Source: Sarocladium kiliense (lineage: Eukaryota > Ascomycota > Sordariomycetes > Hypocreales > Sarocladiaceae). Taken from it: a stretch of 64,000 nucleotides of DNA. This document shows, piece by piece, positions 32,729-45,723 of the stretch. The DNA is taken from positions 2,046,001 to 2,110,000 of the forward strand of contig JAUZTG010000016.1 of assembly GCA_030734395.1 (NCBI GenBank). Direction: 5' to 3'. The notes below the pieces were generated by a model. It saw only the letters and a program-made list of their open reading frames with translations, was not told the origin of the DNA and searched no databases. Both the position numbers and the translations under genes were made by a program. Position 1 is the stretch's first letter. Every line of letters starts with the position of its first letter.

Positions 32729-35063
32729 TTCGAGACGACGAGTGAGCTGATCGTGCTTAGGAGCGAGAGGAAAGCACACAGGTCGCTGTGGAGAACGAAT
32801 GTGAACCACTATGAGAGTAGAATACGTTTACAATGTCAAGTCATAGAATTTGAGAGAAACCGTGAAATAATTCAAGTAGATTAGGTAGCTGCCCGTTGAA
32901 TACCACCAGCTGCTGGCAGCTCGATCGGCCAGCTGCAGGACTGGCAGTCACCACATCTCGGCTTCAGAACACTGGCAAGTGAAGAAGGGTTCATTGAGGA
33001 AGTCTTGCGTCATGTCTCTAGACTATATGAGCATCCTTGGCTGATCAGTAGACTGATGCGACAGTTCACAGGAAGAACAGAGCGTAGGATTCCAATGATA
33101 GCGGAACAGACACGAAGGCTCCTGACGAGAGACGCATGGCGTTTGCACAGGGCTTCATCTCGCTCCTAAAGTATTGACTCGTGCAAGTGGCTGAGTGCTA
33201 GATGTTTGGCTTACAGAGATGGGGCTACGAGATGCACGCTGACGCTTTGATTGTCCACGTCAGATCCATTATATGTCTGACAGGGCTCAGCTCTCAGATT
33301 GCATTCAATAGCACAGGACTCAAGACAGGCCTCAGATGATACAGATTGTCTTGACATAGTATGGATCCTGGGATTTGTGACGTGAGACCGAAACGCGCAC
33401 GTGGCCGCGTGTGCAACAACCAGAAGTATTGCGCAGTCTCACCGACAAAACAGCATATTGCCAGAAGTCGGTGAGAAAATCTGCAGTATCCTACGCTAGG
33501 ATATCGGCCTTGGTGACCTTCCTGTGGCTGCCTTTCAATGCACAACTAGGTCATCATGGAGTTTCTCTGGCCTGCAACTTGCAGCTTCTCCATAATCAGT
33601 CAGGGCCCAGCGATCCGGAATGGATACGGAATATCTTCGATCGACCGAGCAAAACGTGACTTAATTTGAATGAGTGCTAGGATCGGCCAGCACACATCTC
33701 CATGAAGCTCTTAATCTGTGTCCGCTTTCAGGCCATCACAGTCAATGAAAAGCTACTGGCACTTACTGGTCATTCTGTTGAATCTTGTCACAGCTGAGCT
33801 GCAAGGAAAAGCTGCACATGACCCCGATGTGCTACTGAATACAAGCAGCAGTTCCTCCGTTCATTGGCCTGTTGCACAACTAGACGACGTACCCGTGTCG
33901 TCTCTCTAGTAGCAAATGAAAGGGTTCAGACACTAGGACAGCAATCTGACCGCAAAAGAGGAGTCAAGCAGCCTGCAGGTCTGCCTTGCGCCTGCGACAG
34001 GCATTTCATTGCTGATCCCCCTGAGGAGGATCCATTGGCCCGTGTACCTCCTCACACGTGGGCAGTGCACCGGTACTTGTCCACGCTGCGGCTGTGGCGG
34101 GTTTGCAGTGTGGCTTAGCCGGGCGATCCGCCACTGCCACCCACTGTGCTTGGCGGTGCACTGGCGCCCAGCTGCAGTGACTTGGTGACCAAAGTCACAG
34201 CTGGGGTTGCGACGGTGACCGAGAATTCCCCAAACGACCCCCAAATTATTGCTTTAATTAATTGACCAGATTTCAATATTTTCGTACGGTCTTCAGATTA
34301 TTTTGCAACATTCTAAAAGTCATGGTTAATTACCGCTTTGACCCCTGAGCTGAACCTACGGCCCCCATCCCACGTTCGTATCCTCAGGTGCCTTCCGAGG
34401 TACCTCCGTCACTTCCTCCGTCCTGCGACCTCAAGTTCGCATCGTCGCCCAACTTCTCTTCCACTACCTGACTTCACGTTCCTGGCTTTCTCTCCTCTCC
34501 CCTCTTCCTGCATAACTCTCCGCCTTGCCCTGCCACACCTGCGTCTGCCCTGGCCAACACATTGACGGCCACGACGTCTATTCCTGTCTCTTAAGCGCGC
34601 GCCATACCCCTCAGCTTCCACCCTACCGGTTCCTTCACTCCGCCTCTATCCCTTGCTTGCTGGATTAATACCACGCGCTGTTCCCTCGGGTCTCGCAAAG
34701 CCGCTTTACAGACGTCACTTTCCGCGTCTTCTAGATCTGCACCGCGATTGGCAAACATATTATTTCCAAAGCTCCAGACCTCACCTCTGGCATCTCACGA
34801 CGCTCTGACTACCCCTCGATCTTGGCAACGATCTGCGCCATCTCGTCACGCATCATCGCATTTTCCTGATTGCACCCCGGTCGATCCCTGACTTACCGAC
34901 ACTCCATGGCACCAAGGCCATCAACTTGCCACCGCCTTCTTTCTCACGTCGACACTTCCAGTGAGCCTTCTCCGTCGACTCTTCACCGTCCCTCATTTGC
35001 GACGACCTCTACCGTTCTGCGATAGCGCAACCCTTCTTTCCCTTTCTGCGACAACGACCTACC
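32729..35063. other. Large intergenic region
   Basis: About 2.3 kb. A small AT-rich patch lies at ~34240-34340. A CT-rich leader of ~650 nt precedes the inositol polyphosphate multikinase ATG. One possible small secreted peptide (33745-33909) and one possible uORF (34906-35025) are discussed as findings. No other gene is seen. Confidence 0.45.
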
Positions 35064-36258
35064 ATGGGTAAAAGAGAAATGCCTACACGCGACAAGCTCG
35101 TCAGTTACGACTATGCGGTAGCGGGCCAGTATGTTTAAAGGACTTCAAGGACTCCTTAATATAGGAAGATTGACTGACATTCCCAGTGCTGGAACCATGT
35201 GCGACCCCGATGGCCACTTCTTCATCAAGCCATGCACCCAAGCCGAAGTCGATTTTTACCAGTCCGCTACTAGGAGACACCCTGAATTCGCCGACATCAT
35301 GCCTCTCTATATGGGTACTCTACAACTCGAGGACCCCGAGCATATCAAATTGGATGAGTCAGTCACCGGACTCGTCACAGAAAACGGCGCGTTACAAACT
35401 GCCAAGGAAGAGCTGGTCGCGATGGTCGCAGAGCAGGTCTCCGCTGCCGCTGCGCAAAATGGTGATGCGCCAGGGTCCGACAAAGGAACAGAAGCTTGGA
35501 TTCCCAATCGCGGAAAGAAGATCAAAACGGACAAGTCGGTCGTCCTCGAGAACGCATCAGGAGCCTTCAAACGCCCAAATATTCTTGACGTCAAGCTTGG
35601 TGTTCGCCTATGGGCCGACGACGCGCCGCAAGAGAAGAAGACACGGTTCGATAAAATCTCTCGCGAAACGACGCATGCCAACCTCGGCTTTCGTATCGCT
35701 GGCATGAGGGTGTTTCGAGGGTCAGATTCGACCACTGAGCTGGACGATGAAGAGTACAAGATCTACGACAAGGACTACGGTCGGCTCCACGTGAATGAGG
35801 GCAATGTGGTCGATGAGTTCCGAAAATTCATCTTCAACCGGACTGCAGGAATTGATGAGGATCTTGGGAAGGCTGTCTGCGAGGCATTCATCCGCGATCT
35901 CGACAAGGTCGAGGCTGTGCTTTCCAGCCACGAAACGCGCATGTTCTCTACTTCTCTCCTCTTTGTCTTCGAGGGCGACGGTCGCGCACTACGAAGCGCC
36001 ATCGAGAAGAACAATGCATCCGTGGATGCCCTCCTAGAGGAAGCGCAGCAGAGAAGCGCAAAGCGCGTCGATAGCGGCATCGTGATGGAGGATGATGATG
36101 ACTCCGATTTGGATATCGATGTCGAGCTGCCATCAATCTATAAGCTCAAGCTAATTGACTTCGCGCATGCGCAATGGACGCCGGGACAGGGACCCGATGA
36201 AAACATCCTAAAAGGTGTGAGGAGTTTGCGGCGCATCTTTGAGGAGATGGCGTCATGA
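35064..36258 (+). CDS. Inositol polyphosphate multikinase (Ipk2/Arg82-like)
   Basis: Phosphorylates inositol trisphosphate and its products in the nucleus and cytosol. The yeast homologue also helps arginine gene control. Exons 35064-35128 and 35187-36258 give 378 residues. The splice restores the N-terminal YDYAVAGHAGTM. The inositol phosphate kinase signature PxxxDxKxG is visible as PNILDVKLG, with the TSLLFVFEGD strand (SSLL-like) and the metal-binding IDFAHA near the C-terminus. The central insert (WIPNRGKKIKTDKS) is basic. DDDDSDLDIDVE before the last motif is an acidic loop as in yeast Arg82. Clp1 follows on the same strand after 0.6 kb, with no functional link evident. Confidence 0.9.
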
Positions 36259-36858
36259 GAGAAACACCGATGAAGCTTTACGATTACACGACAAAAGACT
36301 TTGACTTTTCTGCATGGAGGACGCGACCTTCGGTGGTCATGATGAAGCGTGGACTGTGGTTTTCATAGGCGTCAAGGATAGGATACCCCTTTCGAGTGGG
36401 CATGTAAGGGAGACAATATAGTAGAAACGAAACCTCCTCGACGGAGAGTAACCCATCGCCTTGAACTCAATAACGTGCACAATGCTGAACATCTTCCCCT
36501 GGAGTCCTGTTGTAACGGCCTTTGAGGCATGTAGTCGGTAGGCATGTACGCCTGCGATTGGTTCCAAAATTCGACTAGACATAGTATCCGGCCGAGGCAA
36601 TAGAGATTACACGACATTTGGGTTATGCTCCTTCTGATAGCGATGTAATGAGTTCGCGATTCCGCCTCCAAGGGGTTACGTACCTCGCCTGGAGTTGTGG
36701 TTTGTAGCTTCCCAAGCTGGTACCAACCGTACACATGGCACCGGACAGCCCCGCCAAAAAGGTGCATCATTCCCAAGCTTCCCTTCGTCTCCCCCACCAC
36801 AGCTCCAAGCTTTCTCTTTCTTCCAACATTACGCCCCCAGCGATCGATGTAGCCCATC
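36259..36858. other. Intergenic, no gene supported
   Basis: 3' flank of the multikinase and promoter of CLP1, with no coding signal. Confidence 0.5.
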
Positions 36859-38428
36859 ATGAGTATTCCAGGGCTAGGTCAGATCCCTGATCAGGTAACA
36901 ATCCTTCCTTCGCGAGCTTTTCTCGGCACCTTCAGCAACAATTGCTAATTGACCGTTTGCGACAGCCTACCGCAACCTCAACAACCCGAACGATCTCCCT
37001 CCGTCCTGGCTGCGAATATCGTTTCGCTGCCCCATTCTCGTCGTCGTCTCCTCTTACGATACGGTTGATCAATGGCACAGCTGAGAAAGACGGCACCGAG
37101 CTCGCACCCGGACATACTTACGTGTTCACCGCCCTGCGCGCCCGGATCCTCACATGGCAAGGATGCGAGCTTGAAGTAACGGGGAGGACCGAGAGGGAAG
37201 ATGTTAGAAGCTACGGCTCACCGGGTGAGAACCCTAAGAGTCCTTGGCTCAATCTCCATGTGAGGTTACAGGAGATGAGGGAGGCGGCTGGGAGGGATCG
37301 CAAAGAGGGGCCGAGGGTGTTGGTCGCGGGAGGGAAGGGAGTCGGGAAGACCATGTTCGCAAGAACCTTGACGGCATACGCGACGAGGAGGGGAGAACAG
37401 CCGTTGGTGGTCAACACAGATCCAAAGGACGGAATGCTAGCCCTGCCAGGGTCATTAAGCGCCGCTGTGTTTGCGACGATTATGGACGTCGAGGCAGCGG
37501 ATGGATGGGGCACCACCCCGGCCAGTGGACCGAGTGCTGTGCCAGTCAAACTACCGCTGGCGTACTCTTTGGGGAGGAAGCATTGGAGAGATGAAGGGCA
37601 AGGGGATGGAGGCGCGTTGTGCAAGGAGTTGCTGAGTAGGTTGGCAGGCAGGGTGAGCAAACGGCTGAGTGAGGACGAGGCTGTGAAGAGGGCGGGAGTG
37701 GTACTTGATACAGCTGCGAGTGAGGGTGGAGAGGATATTGATATGCTAGGGCATATCGTTGACGAGTTTTCAGGTGAGTTCGCTGTTGCCCTCTTACTAC
37801 AGGAACGATCACTGACATATTAGCAGTCAACCTCGTGATAGTATTGGGCTCACCGTCGCTTGCAAGCACGCTCACGGGTCGGTTTGCAAGTGAGAAGACG
37901 TCGCTCGGGGAGCCGGTGCAGGTCATTCCACTAGAGAGCCTTGATAGGGACGTTGGTTTTGGAGAGGAGGAGGAGGAGATTTGGGCGCAGCATACGAGAG
38001 AGAGGGCAATTAAGGAATATTTCTTCGGCAGTGGCAGGAGAACATTGAGCCCTCAGATTCAGCAGGTGGACTTCGACGCGGTAGTGGTATACCGTTACGG
38101 AGATTGTAAGCCTTCATTACCCTCCCCCCCTCGTCTTCGCCTGTCTGTGATCTAACCTGATGATCTCAATCCAGCACCCGACACCCCCCTCATTCGGACA
38201 GAACCCTCCTCCGAGATCGAGCACTGGACTCTTGCCGTCATGCATGCTGCTACACGCGATCCTCCAGATGCGGTCCGTGCTGCGAGCGTCATGGGGTACG
38301 TGTATGTCTCGGAGGTGGATGAGGAGAAGAGGAAGGTCAGGGTATTGGCACCGGTAGGAGGGAGATTAGGTGACAGACCTTTGGTCATGGGGAAGTGGCC
38401 GGAGCCGTTCATCAGTCTGCTGGGTTGA
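36859..38428 (+). CDS. CLP1: mRNA cleavage/polyadenylation factor and polynucleotide kinase Clp1
   Basis: A nuclear subunit of the cleavage factor that processes mRNA 3' ends, with ATP-binding kinase fold. Exons 36859-36894, 36966-37773, 37827-38105 and 38175-38428 close in phase to 458 residues. The N-terminal domain starts with MSIPGLGQIP and TISLRPGCEYRF, followed by LINGTAEKDGTELAPG and TWQGCELEV. The Walker A motif is GGKGVGKTMFAR. VVNTDPKDGML and PLAYSLGRKHW belong to the kinase domain. The C-terminal strand RYGDSPDTPLIRTEPSSE leads to the last domain with MGYVYVSEVDEE. Yeast Clp1 is catalytically inactive and animal Clp1 active, and activity is not predictable here. Confidence 0.92.
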
Positions 38429-41400
38429 GTTGATATGCGATGATTAAGTCAGGTCAGCGAGTCATGAATCAGCTCAGTTGTGATCACGATGGATGGTGGA
38501 GAGTATGACACGATGCACAAATATATACAGGAGTGCTGATAACAAGCCACAGCTTGGCTCTCATAAACTTCTGGTGGAGGACATGCTATCCCCCAAGTGA
38601 AAGCCTATATTCATCCATTTGAGTGTGCAATCGGAGATTGTGGCTCGACAGATGCGCAAAGCTGGAAGTACCTTATGGCATATAGGGTACCGAACTTCCA
38701 ACGCATCGGTTCAGGGACCTTTCGACCGCAAGCTCTGGACTGTCTGGGGAGATGCTTTCTTGGGAGATAAGGAAAGCACACAATACAAGGCTTGGAAATG
38801 CAAGTTCATCATTTGATTTTGCCTAGTTCTACCGACCATTGCTAGGAGAGGATGCACGCGATTCATGTGGATGCATCCATGGTTGGGTATGAACTTTGGT
38901 GACTGATACACACCACACGAGGATTTTCTCCATCAGCAAGGACCTGAGTTAATGGTTCCGCATTGCCCATATTGCACTCTCATTTTGCACACGTCTTAGC
39001 GAATAAAAGGCGAACCCCAGCAAACCCCAGTTGAGTTCAATCGGTAGTTCACGATAGCGCCTTACCTAGACACGTAACCTTGGGGCCCCGGCATTGTCCC
39101 CGTAGCGGATCCCGAGCCTAGGTAGGCTACTACGGAGTACTGTATCATCGAACCAATGCAACATATCGCAGGGATCATTTCTTTCAGCCTCGGAGAACTC
39201 CCGAGAGCAATGATGCTCAGTCCCAGGGTAAGTTTCTTCACGGCACTCGCCTGTCATCAATCTTTGACTCACCGTAGAATTGAACGGACACTTCGAAGCT
39301 TGTAGGCAAGACTCGGCAGGGTGGGCATCCACCAGAGCATTCGTCCTGGAGACAAGAAGAACAAGCTTTCTGGGCACCAAGGCGACCCCGCCTCGGATAA
39401 AGCTGGCGCGTGATAAGAGTTTCCTTGGAACTTCTTGGTAACAGATGGGATCCGACTTGAGGAGCTAGTTTCGGAAGGTGATCTGCTCTTCGAAGGCTTA
39501 AGGTTTCCTACACACGAACTGCGTCGTCACTACCTTGAGGTAGTATCTCCGTTGAGCTGCCTCGATATCCGAGCTCGGTCTCGTGAATGTCCGACGCACG
39601 ACTGAACCCGTTGCATCTAAATACTTCTTCTTTCCATTACGTCGAAGCCGGTGGCTTGACCGGGGCCAGCGCTGGTGGAGACGCTGGTCACCTTATGCTT
39701 AAACTTAGCGCGGGGGGAGGCTCCTTGGAGGGGCCGGGGGGTTGCGGCAGGCACGGCATGGCTCTGGTACGGCGAACCCCCGAGCAAGGTGCAGCCAGCG
39801 ACGTCTGGCCCACGTGTGCTCTGCAGTCTTTTGCAGATAAAGGCACACTGTATGGACTGACCAAGAACAGCTCAACTTCAGGTGGAAGCTCTAAGAAGCT
39901 CAGAGCATTCGTGACGCATGTCCGATTTTGCATTCTGAGTCAAGGTGGACACAGGCGGCAAGTCTCCCTGAGTTCAAGGCAGAGTTGTGACGCCAAGCAA
40001 ATGTGAAAAGCAAGGATGTTTGAGAGCAGTCGAATCCCTGATTCATCTTCTGCTAGATGATGGATACTCGTCACTTTCGTAGACGAGTGAGAAGGCAAGT
40101 GATGTCCGATATTGCGGCCTCAGGCGATGGCGCAATGATTGATTGGTGCCAAGCATGGCGCAGGAAGCAAGCTGCATGCCGCCCCATTACTTGTTGCGTT
40201 GATCATTGTTGGGAACTGGCGGCTGGCTAGGTCATAGATTCAGACACTAACAAAGGCCAGGGATCATCGCACAAGCATCGCACAAGCATCGCATCGCATT
40301 CGCCGATCCAGGTCCCGCGTATCCAAGGTATTCTCCTAGTGCTGTACGCAAAGTCTCATGGGTCTGACGCTAGAATTGCTGATGTCATGAAGATGCAGGG
40401 AGACGTAGTCATGCGAGCGTTCCCTCACAAGTAGCCAAGAGGAGATTGGTTTGCTTGCGCGCTGTATGTTCTACGTGTTGTACAGTGTACATACCAGCAA
40501 TGCATGCAGCATTGCGGAATGAGCAAACAGAAGACCTAGCATGATCTGATCAGCTTCCAGATGATGGACAGCAATAACCCATGGATTGCATGTTCCAGCC
40601 CCGATGAGGAAGGGGAGCAAGGACACCAGGTGGCTTGAAGGAAAGCAGGACAGCGCCAGAATGGGGCGAACCTAATCTCAAATCGGCTGCGTGTGCATCG
40701 TGGGGTCTCGTGATTCGCGCAGTGCTCCGGAGACGGGGTTTGCTTTGTTTGTCCGGTTGGGTGAAACTTGAACCCGTTGCATGTCCGGTCCTTGGCGTCT
40801 GGGATGAGAGAACGAAGGTCAATGCTCCTGAAATACGGCTGGGGAAGCAATGCCATTTCGTGATGGCTGGGGATTACTTCCAAACGAGGTGACATTTTGT
40901 GTCACATAACAAAAAATCCTTTTTGCGGTGATGACGAGCGCGCTGGCGATGGCTGTTTGGACGGTGGAGGGAACCGATGACAGAGGGTGTCTATGACAGT
41001 TGCCAGTGGCGCGTGTGTGAGCAAGGTAGCTGTGGTGAGGCGACAGCCACCACTGCCACTGAATTAGTGATCACGAGGTCTCCAGCAGCGCAAACATTAG
41101 TGGATTCGGGGAGTGCTTCAGAGGGGCTTCAGCGGGTATCTCTGAGTGGGACGATACGTGTGCCCCACCCATTATTGCTCCCCCGCGGTACACCTTCAGT
41201 GGCCACCTAGTCTTGAAGAGGTGATCCCCACCATGGCGCAGCGAGTACCCTCTAACTATCCGGTACTTGCAAGAAGTGCCAATCCACAGGCCGCCGACCT
41301 TATTACGAATTAAGTGCAGCGCTGTTCCAACTGTGGCAGAGCGCTGGCGCTTGGGATAGTAAGGGATCCCCCACTGAGAACATCGGCGGCGTGGAAGCTC

Positions 41401-41737
41401 ACTCTGTGCATCTGGAAGGCGCGGCCATCGTCCGGCTTATCGCATCGTAACTCGTCAGTCACCCTCGCACTTGCCTGTTTCTGTCACAGCATCTGCGATT
41501 CTGTTTAAGAAGGTGCATCCCTTCCCACTCATCCATCCGGTCCCTTCTCTCTTCTTCTCTACCAACTTCGTTTCAGTCCCAGAACTTTGTGTTTCTGGAC
41601 CATCTTCAATCTTTGCATCGCATCCTCTTTGCATCCACTTATACAAACCAACAACTCTTTTCTGTGCCCATCACTCGGCCCAGACAGCATCGTCCAAGTC
41701 CTCACGTCAGACTACCAAGTCCAAGCTACCACATTCG
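38429..41737. other. Large intergenic region upstream of the sodium ATPase
   Basis: About 3.3 kb with no supported gene. It contains a short CATCGCACAAG repeat at 40265-40297 and a pyrimidine-rich leader from ~41500 to the ATPase ATG. This leader has no other ATG. Confidence 0.5.
40265..40297. repeat. Short tandem repeat, unit CATCGCACAAG
   Basis: Two full copies of the 11-nt unit plus a truncated third, continuing into CATCGCAT. Function unknown. Confidence 0.7.
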
Positions 41738-44700
41738 ATGGGAAAAACCGACGGCAGCAGTACGAATGGTGCACTTCACACCCACGTCTCTACCTCTTCG
41801 GACTCGGCGACCGCTGCTGCTCCTGACGAACCCTCTATAGCGGAACCCCCCGATTCGCAATTACAAGTAGTGACCATAGAGAAGCCACTCTCGGCTCATA
41901 CTCTCCCCGCTGAAAGCGTTGCTGCTCTTCTCGACTCCAACCTCCAAGATGGTTTGAGCAATGAAGATGCCGCCGCCCGGCTTGCCCGGGACGGTCCCAA
42001 CACTATTAAGGGTGCCAAAGGCCCCTCTCTCTGGGAGATCTTCCTCCAGCAGGTTGCCAATGCCCTGACTGTTGTGCTCATTGCCGTCACCGCCCTCTCC
42101 TTTGCCATTCAAGACTACATCGAGGGTGGTGTCGTGGCCGCTGTTATCGTCCTCAACATCGTTGTCGGGTATGTGAATCCACTGTGCTCTCCTCGCGTTG
42201 CTTATATTGTGCTGTTCTCCCCATCAGTGCGAGTATGATCTCAGCCTTTGTCTATTGCGCATTAAGTGTCTTGATCTTATCTGCTAACACGATTCTGTTG
42301 CCCAATCCGTAGACTGGTGCAGGACTACCGTGCTGAGCAGACCATCCAGTCGCTCTACGCTCTGTCCACACCCAAATGCAAGGTCATTCGCGATGGCATT
42401 AGCGAGACTGTCAAGGCCGAGACTCTCGTCAAGGGCGACCTCGTTTCTCTCGCCACTGGTGACATGATCCCAGCAGATCTTCGCTTAGTCTCCGGCATTA
42501 ATGTCTCGACTGACGAGGCCCTCCTCACTGGTGAATCCGTGCCCATCAGCAAGAAGCCTGATGCCATCTTCACTGACGAGGATATGCCAATTGGTGATCG
42601 CCACAACATTGCCTACTCCGGTAGCTCTGTAACTCGTGGCCGAGCCACCGGTATCGTCATTGCCACCGGCATGTCTACCGAGGTCGGTCAGATCGCTGAG
42701 CTCCTCCGTAAGACGAAAAAGGACCAGCCGGGCAAGACACCCCTTGGCAAGGCTCTCTGGAAAGCTTACCTGACTGCTCGAAGCATTCTTGGCCTTGAGG
42801 GAACGCCGCTCCAGGTGACGCTTAGCAAGTTTGCTTTGCTCCTCTTTGCATTTGCCATCTTGCTTGCCATCATTGTCTTCTCTTCCGCAAAATGGAATGT
42901 GGCCGATGAGGTTCTGCTCTACGGCATCTGTGTCGGTGTTGCGGTCATTCCGGAATCTCTTCTCGCTGTCCTGACTGTGACGATGGCTGTGGCTACCAAG
43001 GCCATGGTCAAAGGCCATGTCATTGTCCGTCAGATGCCGTCTCTCGAAGCCGTTGGCGGTGTTACCAACATCTGCTCCGACAAGACTGGCACTTTGACTC
43101 AAGGTCGCATGATCACTCGCAAAGTCTGGCTTCGCGGTGATCTCACCGGCTCGGTTGAGGGAGCCGGCGACCCTTACGATCCTACAAGCGGTACTGTTAC
43201 CTGGTCCGGATCGCTCGCAGGAAGCTGCCTCAGGTCGTTCCTCGACACCTTGTTTCTCTGCAACAACTCTACCGTAACCGATGGGAAGAAGGAGCCGGAG
43301 ACGGACTCTAGCAGTGTCACTACTGTTTCTTCCCCCGCTGAGTGGAAAGCCGTTGGTGAGCCCACGGAAATTGCGCTCCGCGTCTTTGCACTTCGCTTTG
43401 GTCACACTCGCAGTAATCAAGACGAGCTGATTGCTGAGCATCCCTTCGACTCATCCTGCAAGCTCATGAGCGTTGTCTACGGCAACCGTATCGAAGATGA
43501 GCGCCAAGTGTACACCAAGGGTGCTGTCGAGGTTCTTCTCGAGCGACTCGATGAACCTCAGGATCTCAAGGACTCCATTCACGCTAAAGCCGAGGAGCTT
43601 GCTGCACAGGGCCTTCGTGTGCTCTGTATTGCCAACAAATCCATGAGTGCCAGCGCCGAGGATGTCAACAATCGCGACAAGACTGAGAGCAACCTTAAAT
43701 TCCTCGGCCTCGCTGGTCTATACGATCCACCTCGTGCTGAAACTGCCGGTGCCGTCGCGATGTGTCGCGGTGCCGGTGTTGCCGTCCACATGGTGACCGG
43801 TGACCATATCAAGACCGCGACTGCCATTGCGTACGAGGTCGGGATTTTATCTCACGACGCACCTCTTCGCCCCCGAACTGTGATGGCCGCCGCCGACTTC
43901 GGCAACATGACAGACGAGCAAATTGACCAGATGGAGGCTCTGCCCCTTGTCTTGGCTCGTTGCAGTCCTCTAACAAAGGTGCGCATGATCCAGGCCCTCC
44001 ACCGTCGGAAGGCATTCTGTATCATGACTGGTGATGGTGTGAACGACTCTCCCGCCCTAAAGCAGGCAGATGTTGGCATTGCCATGGGAGACCGTGGCAG
44101 TGATGTTGCCAAAGAGGCCGCTGACATGGTTCTCACTGACGACAATTTTGCATCCATCGTCACTGGTATCAAGGAGGGCCGCCGGCTGGCAGACAATATC
44201 CAGAAGGTATGTTCCAAGCACAATGTCGCTTGAAGCAATTCGCGCAATGCTAATTATGTCACTAGTTCCTCTTGCACCTTCTCACGTCTAATCTGGCCCA
44301 AGTTGTTCTCCTTCTCATCGCCTTGGCCTTCAAGGATACAAAGAACCACGCCGTGTTCCCACTTTCTCCCCTTGAGATTCTGTGGGCTAACCTGGTCACG
44401 TCTTCGCCTCTTGCCCTTGGTCTTGGTCTGGAGGAAGCTTCTCTTGATATCCTTCAGCGACCCCCTCGCAGCCTTAAGAAAGGAGTCTTCACAAGAGATC
44501 TCGTCCGTGACCAGCTGGTGTACGGCTTCTGCATGGGCTCTCTCTGTCTTGCTGCATTCATGATTGTTGCTTTCGGACCTAACGGGTACCAAGAGCTCCC
44601 CAGCGGTTGCAATGAGGATTACGCTACAGGCTGTGACCCGGTCTTTGAAGCTCGCGCCACCACTTTCGCGACATTGAGCTTCCTTCTTCTGATCACGTCT

Positions 44701-45018
44701 TGGGAGGTGAAGCATTTTCACAAGAGTCTCTTCGCCATGGATGAACGCTGGAGTGGTCCTTTCTCCGTGTTCAAGACCATCTACCATAACAAATTCCTGT
44801 TCTGGTCCGTGGTCGCCGGCTTCTTGCTTGTATTCCCGCTTATCTACATTCCGCAGCTCAACATTCTGGTCTTCAAGCACAAGGCTATCACATGGCAGTG
44901 GGGCGTCGTCTTCGGCTGTGTTGCTGCGTACATTGGGCTGCTGGAAATCTGGAAGGCAACGAAAAGAAGGTTTGGCCTGGGAGTTGATCAATTCGCCAGT
45001 GGCCGTGGCCAAGTATAA
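41738..45018 (+). CDS. P-type ATPase, sodium/potassium exporter of the ENA (type IID) family
   Basis: Extrudes Na+ (and Li+ or K+) at the plasma membrane, important at high salt and alkaline pH. Exons 41738-42168, 42313-44206 and 44266-45018 give 1025 residues. In order: N-terminal cation-ATPase domain (LSNEDAAARLARDGPN), helix pair around ALTVVLIAVTALSFAIQD, LLTGESVPISK actuator loop, membrane motif VAVIPESLLAVLTVTMAVATKAM (the IPES form seen in ENA pumps, not IPEG), phosphorylation site CSDKTGTLTQ, nucleotide domain with KGA, and GDGVNDSPALKQADVGIAMG. The C-terminal helices follow, then a basic tail KATKRRFGLG. The ATG at 41738 is the first in the long CT-rich leader. Confidence 0.92.
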
Positions 45019-45723
45019 ACCTATATTTTGGTGAGAAGAAGTGGATTCGATGGATTCTGGTGAGGGAATCTGATCAAACATAGCATCGAGCGGAGGTGCA
45101 GATTGTCACAACGGGGTGAGCTTGAGGGTGGGTGCTGTCTGACAGGTTTTGGTCCTTCGGAAACGTACTGCCTATATGTTAGCATGGTTACTCGATATGC
45201 CTGGCTAGTATTTTTTACATATCAATTCAGACTTTCCTGTCAGACTAAGAAGTTTATCCAGTGGTTGCTGAGCATGTGTTGCTCTCCGACGTTAGTGAGC
45301 GGGTATGTGTATGTGTACCTCGCCGCAGCCTGGAGTGTGCAAGTCAAAACCATGTGCTTCAAAATGAGTACCAATTGTATCCAACTTGAATGGTGTAATG
45401 TGGTCAAAAATGATGTATCACACTAAGACACGTTTCGGAGCCAGGATGTAAACGTATTTGTCTCTGACAGGGTCAACATATCGGGTTTCAGTCATGTGGT
45501 GACTCACCCTCCGACACCGCCTGTATTGCCGACTGGTCATTCCCACCAAAGGCAATCGCTATAATTCCAGCCTGTAGAAGCACAATCATATGGGTTCAGC
45601 AAGCCTCCGTCTTCATTTGTCAACTTAGCATTCGCCGCGTATCTAGATGGTCGAAGCCCCTCCCGGGAACGTTTCTCAGCACGACTATACTCCATTAGCC
45701 TCCACGATCCCGGCGAGCTAACG
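45019..45723. other. Intergenic with leader of valyl-tRNA synthetase
   Basis: The 3' flank of the ATPase, then the promoter and leader of the valyl-tRNA synthetase. It includes an upstream ORF at 45647-45721 (described separately). No other gene is seen. Confidence 0.55.
45647..45721 (+). promoter_or_regulatory. Upstream ORF of the valyl-tRNA synthetase
   Basis: A 24-codon ORF (ATGGTCGAAG...) ends with TAA at 45719-45721, two bases before the main ATG at 45724. It is not in frame with the main ORF and its product is acidic, so it is not a mitochondrial presequence. It could tune main-start use by reinitiation if the transcript begins upstream. Confidence 0.4.

Noticed and set aside
40147..40798. 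PacC-like GCCAAG/CTTGGC hexamers (about three) upstream of the sodium ATPase
   Set aside because: PacC is known to regulate ENA pumps in fungi, but about one such hexamer per kb is expected by chance, so the count is not significant.
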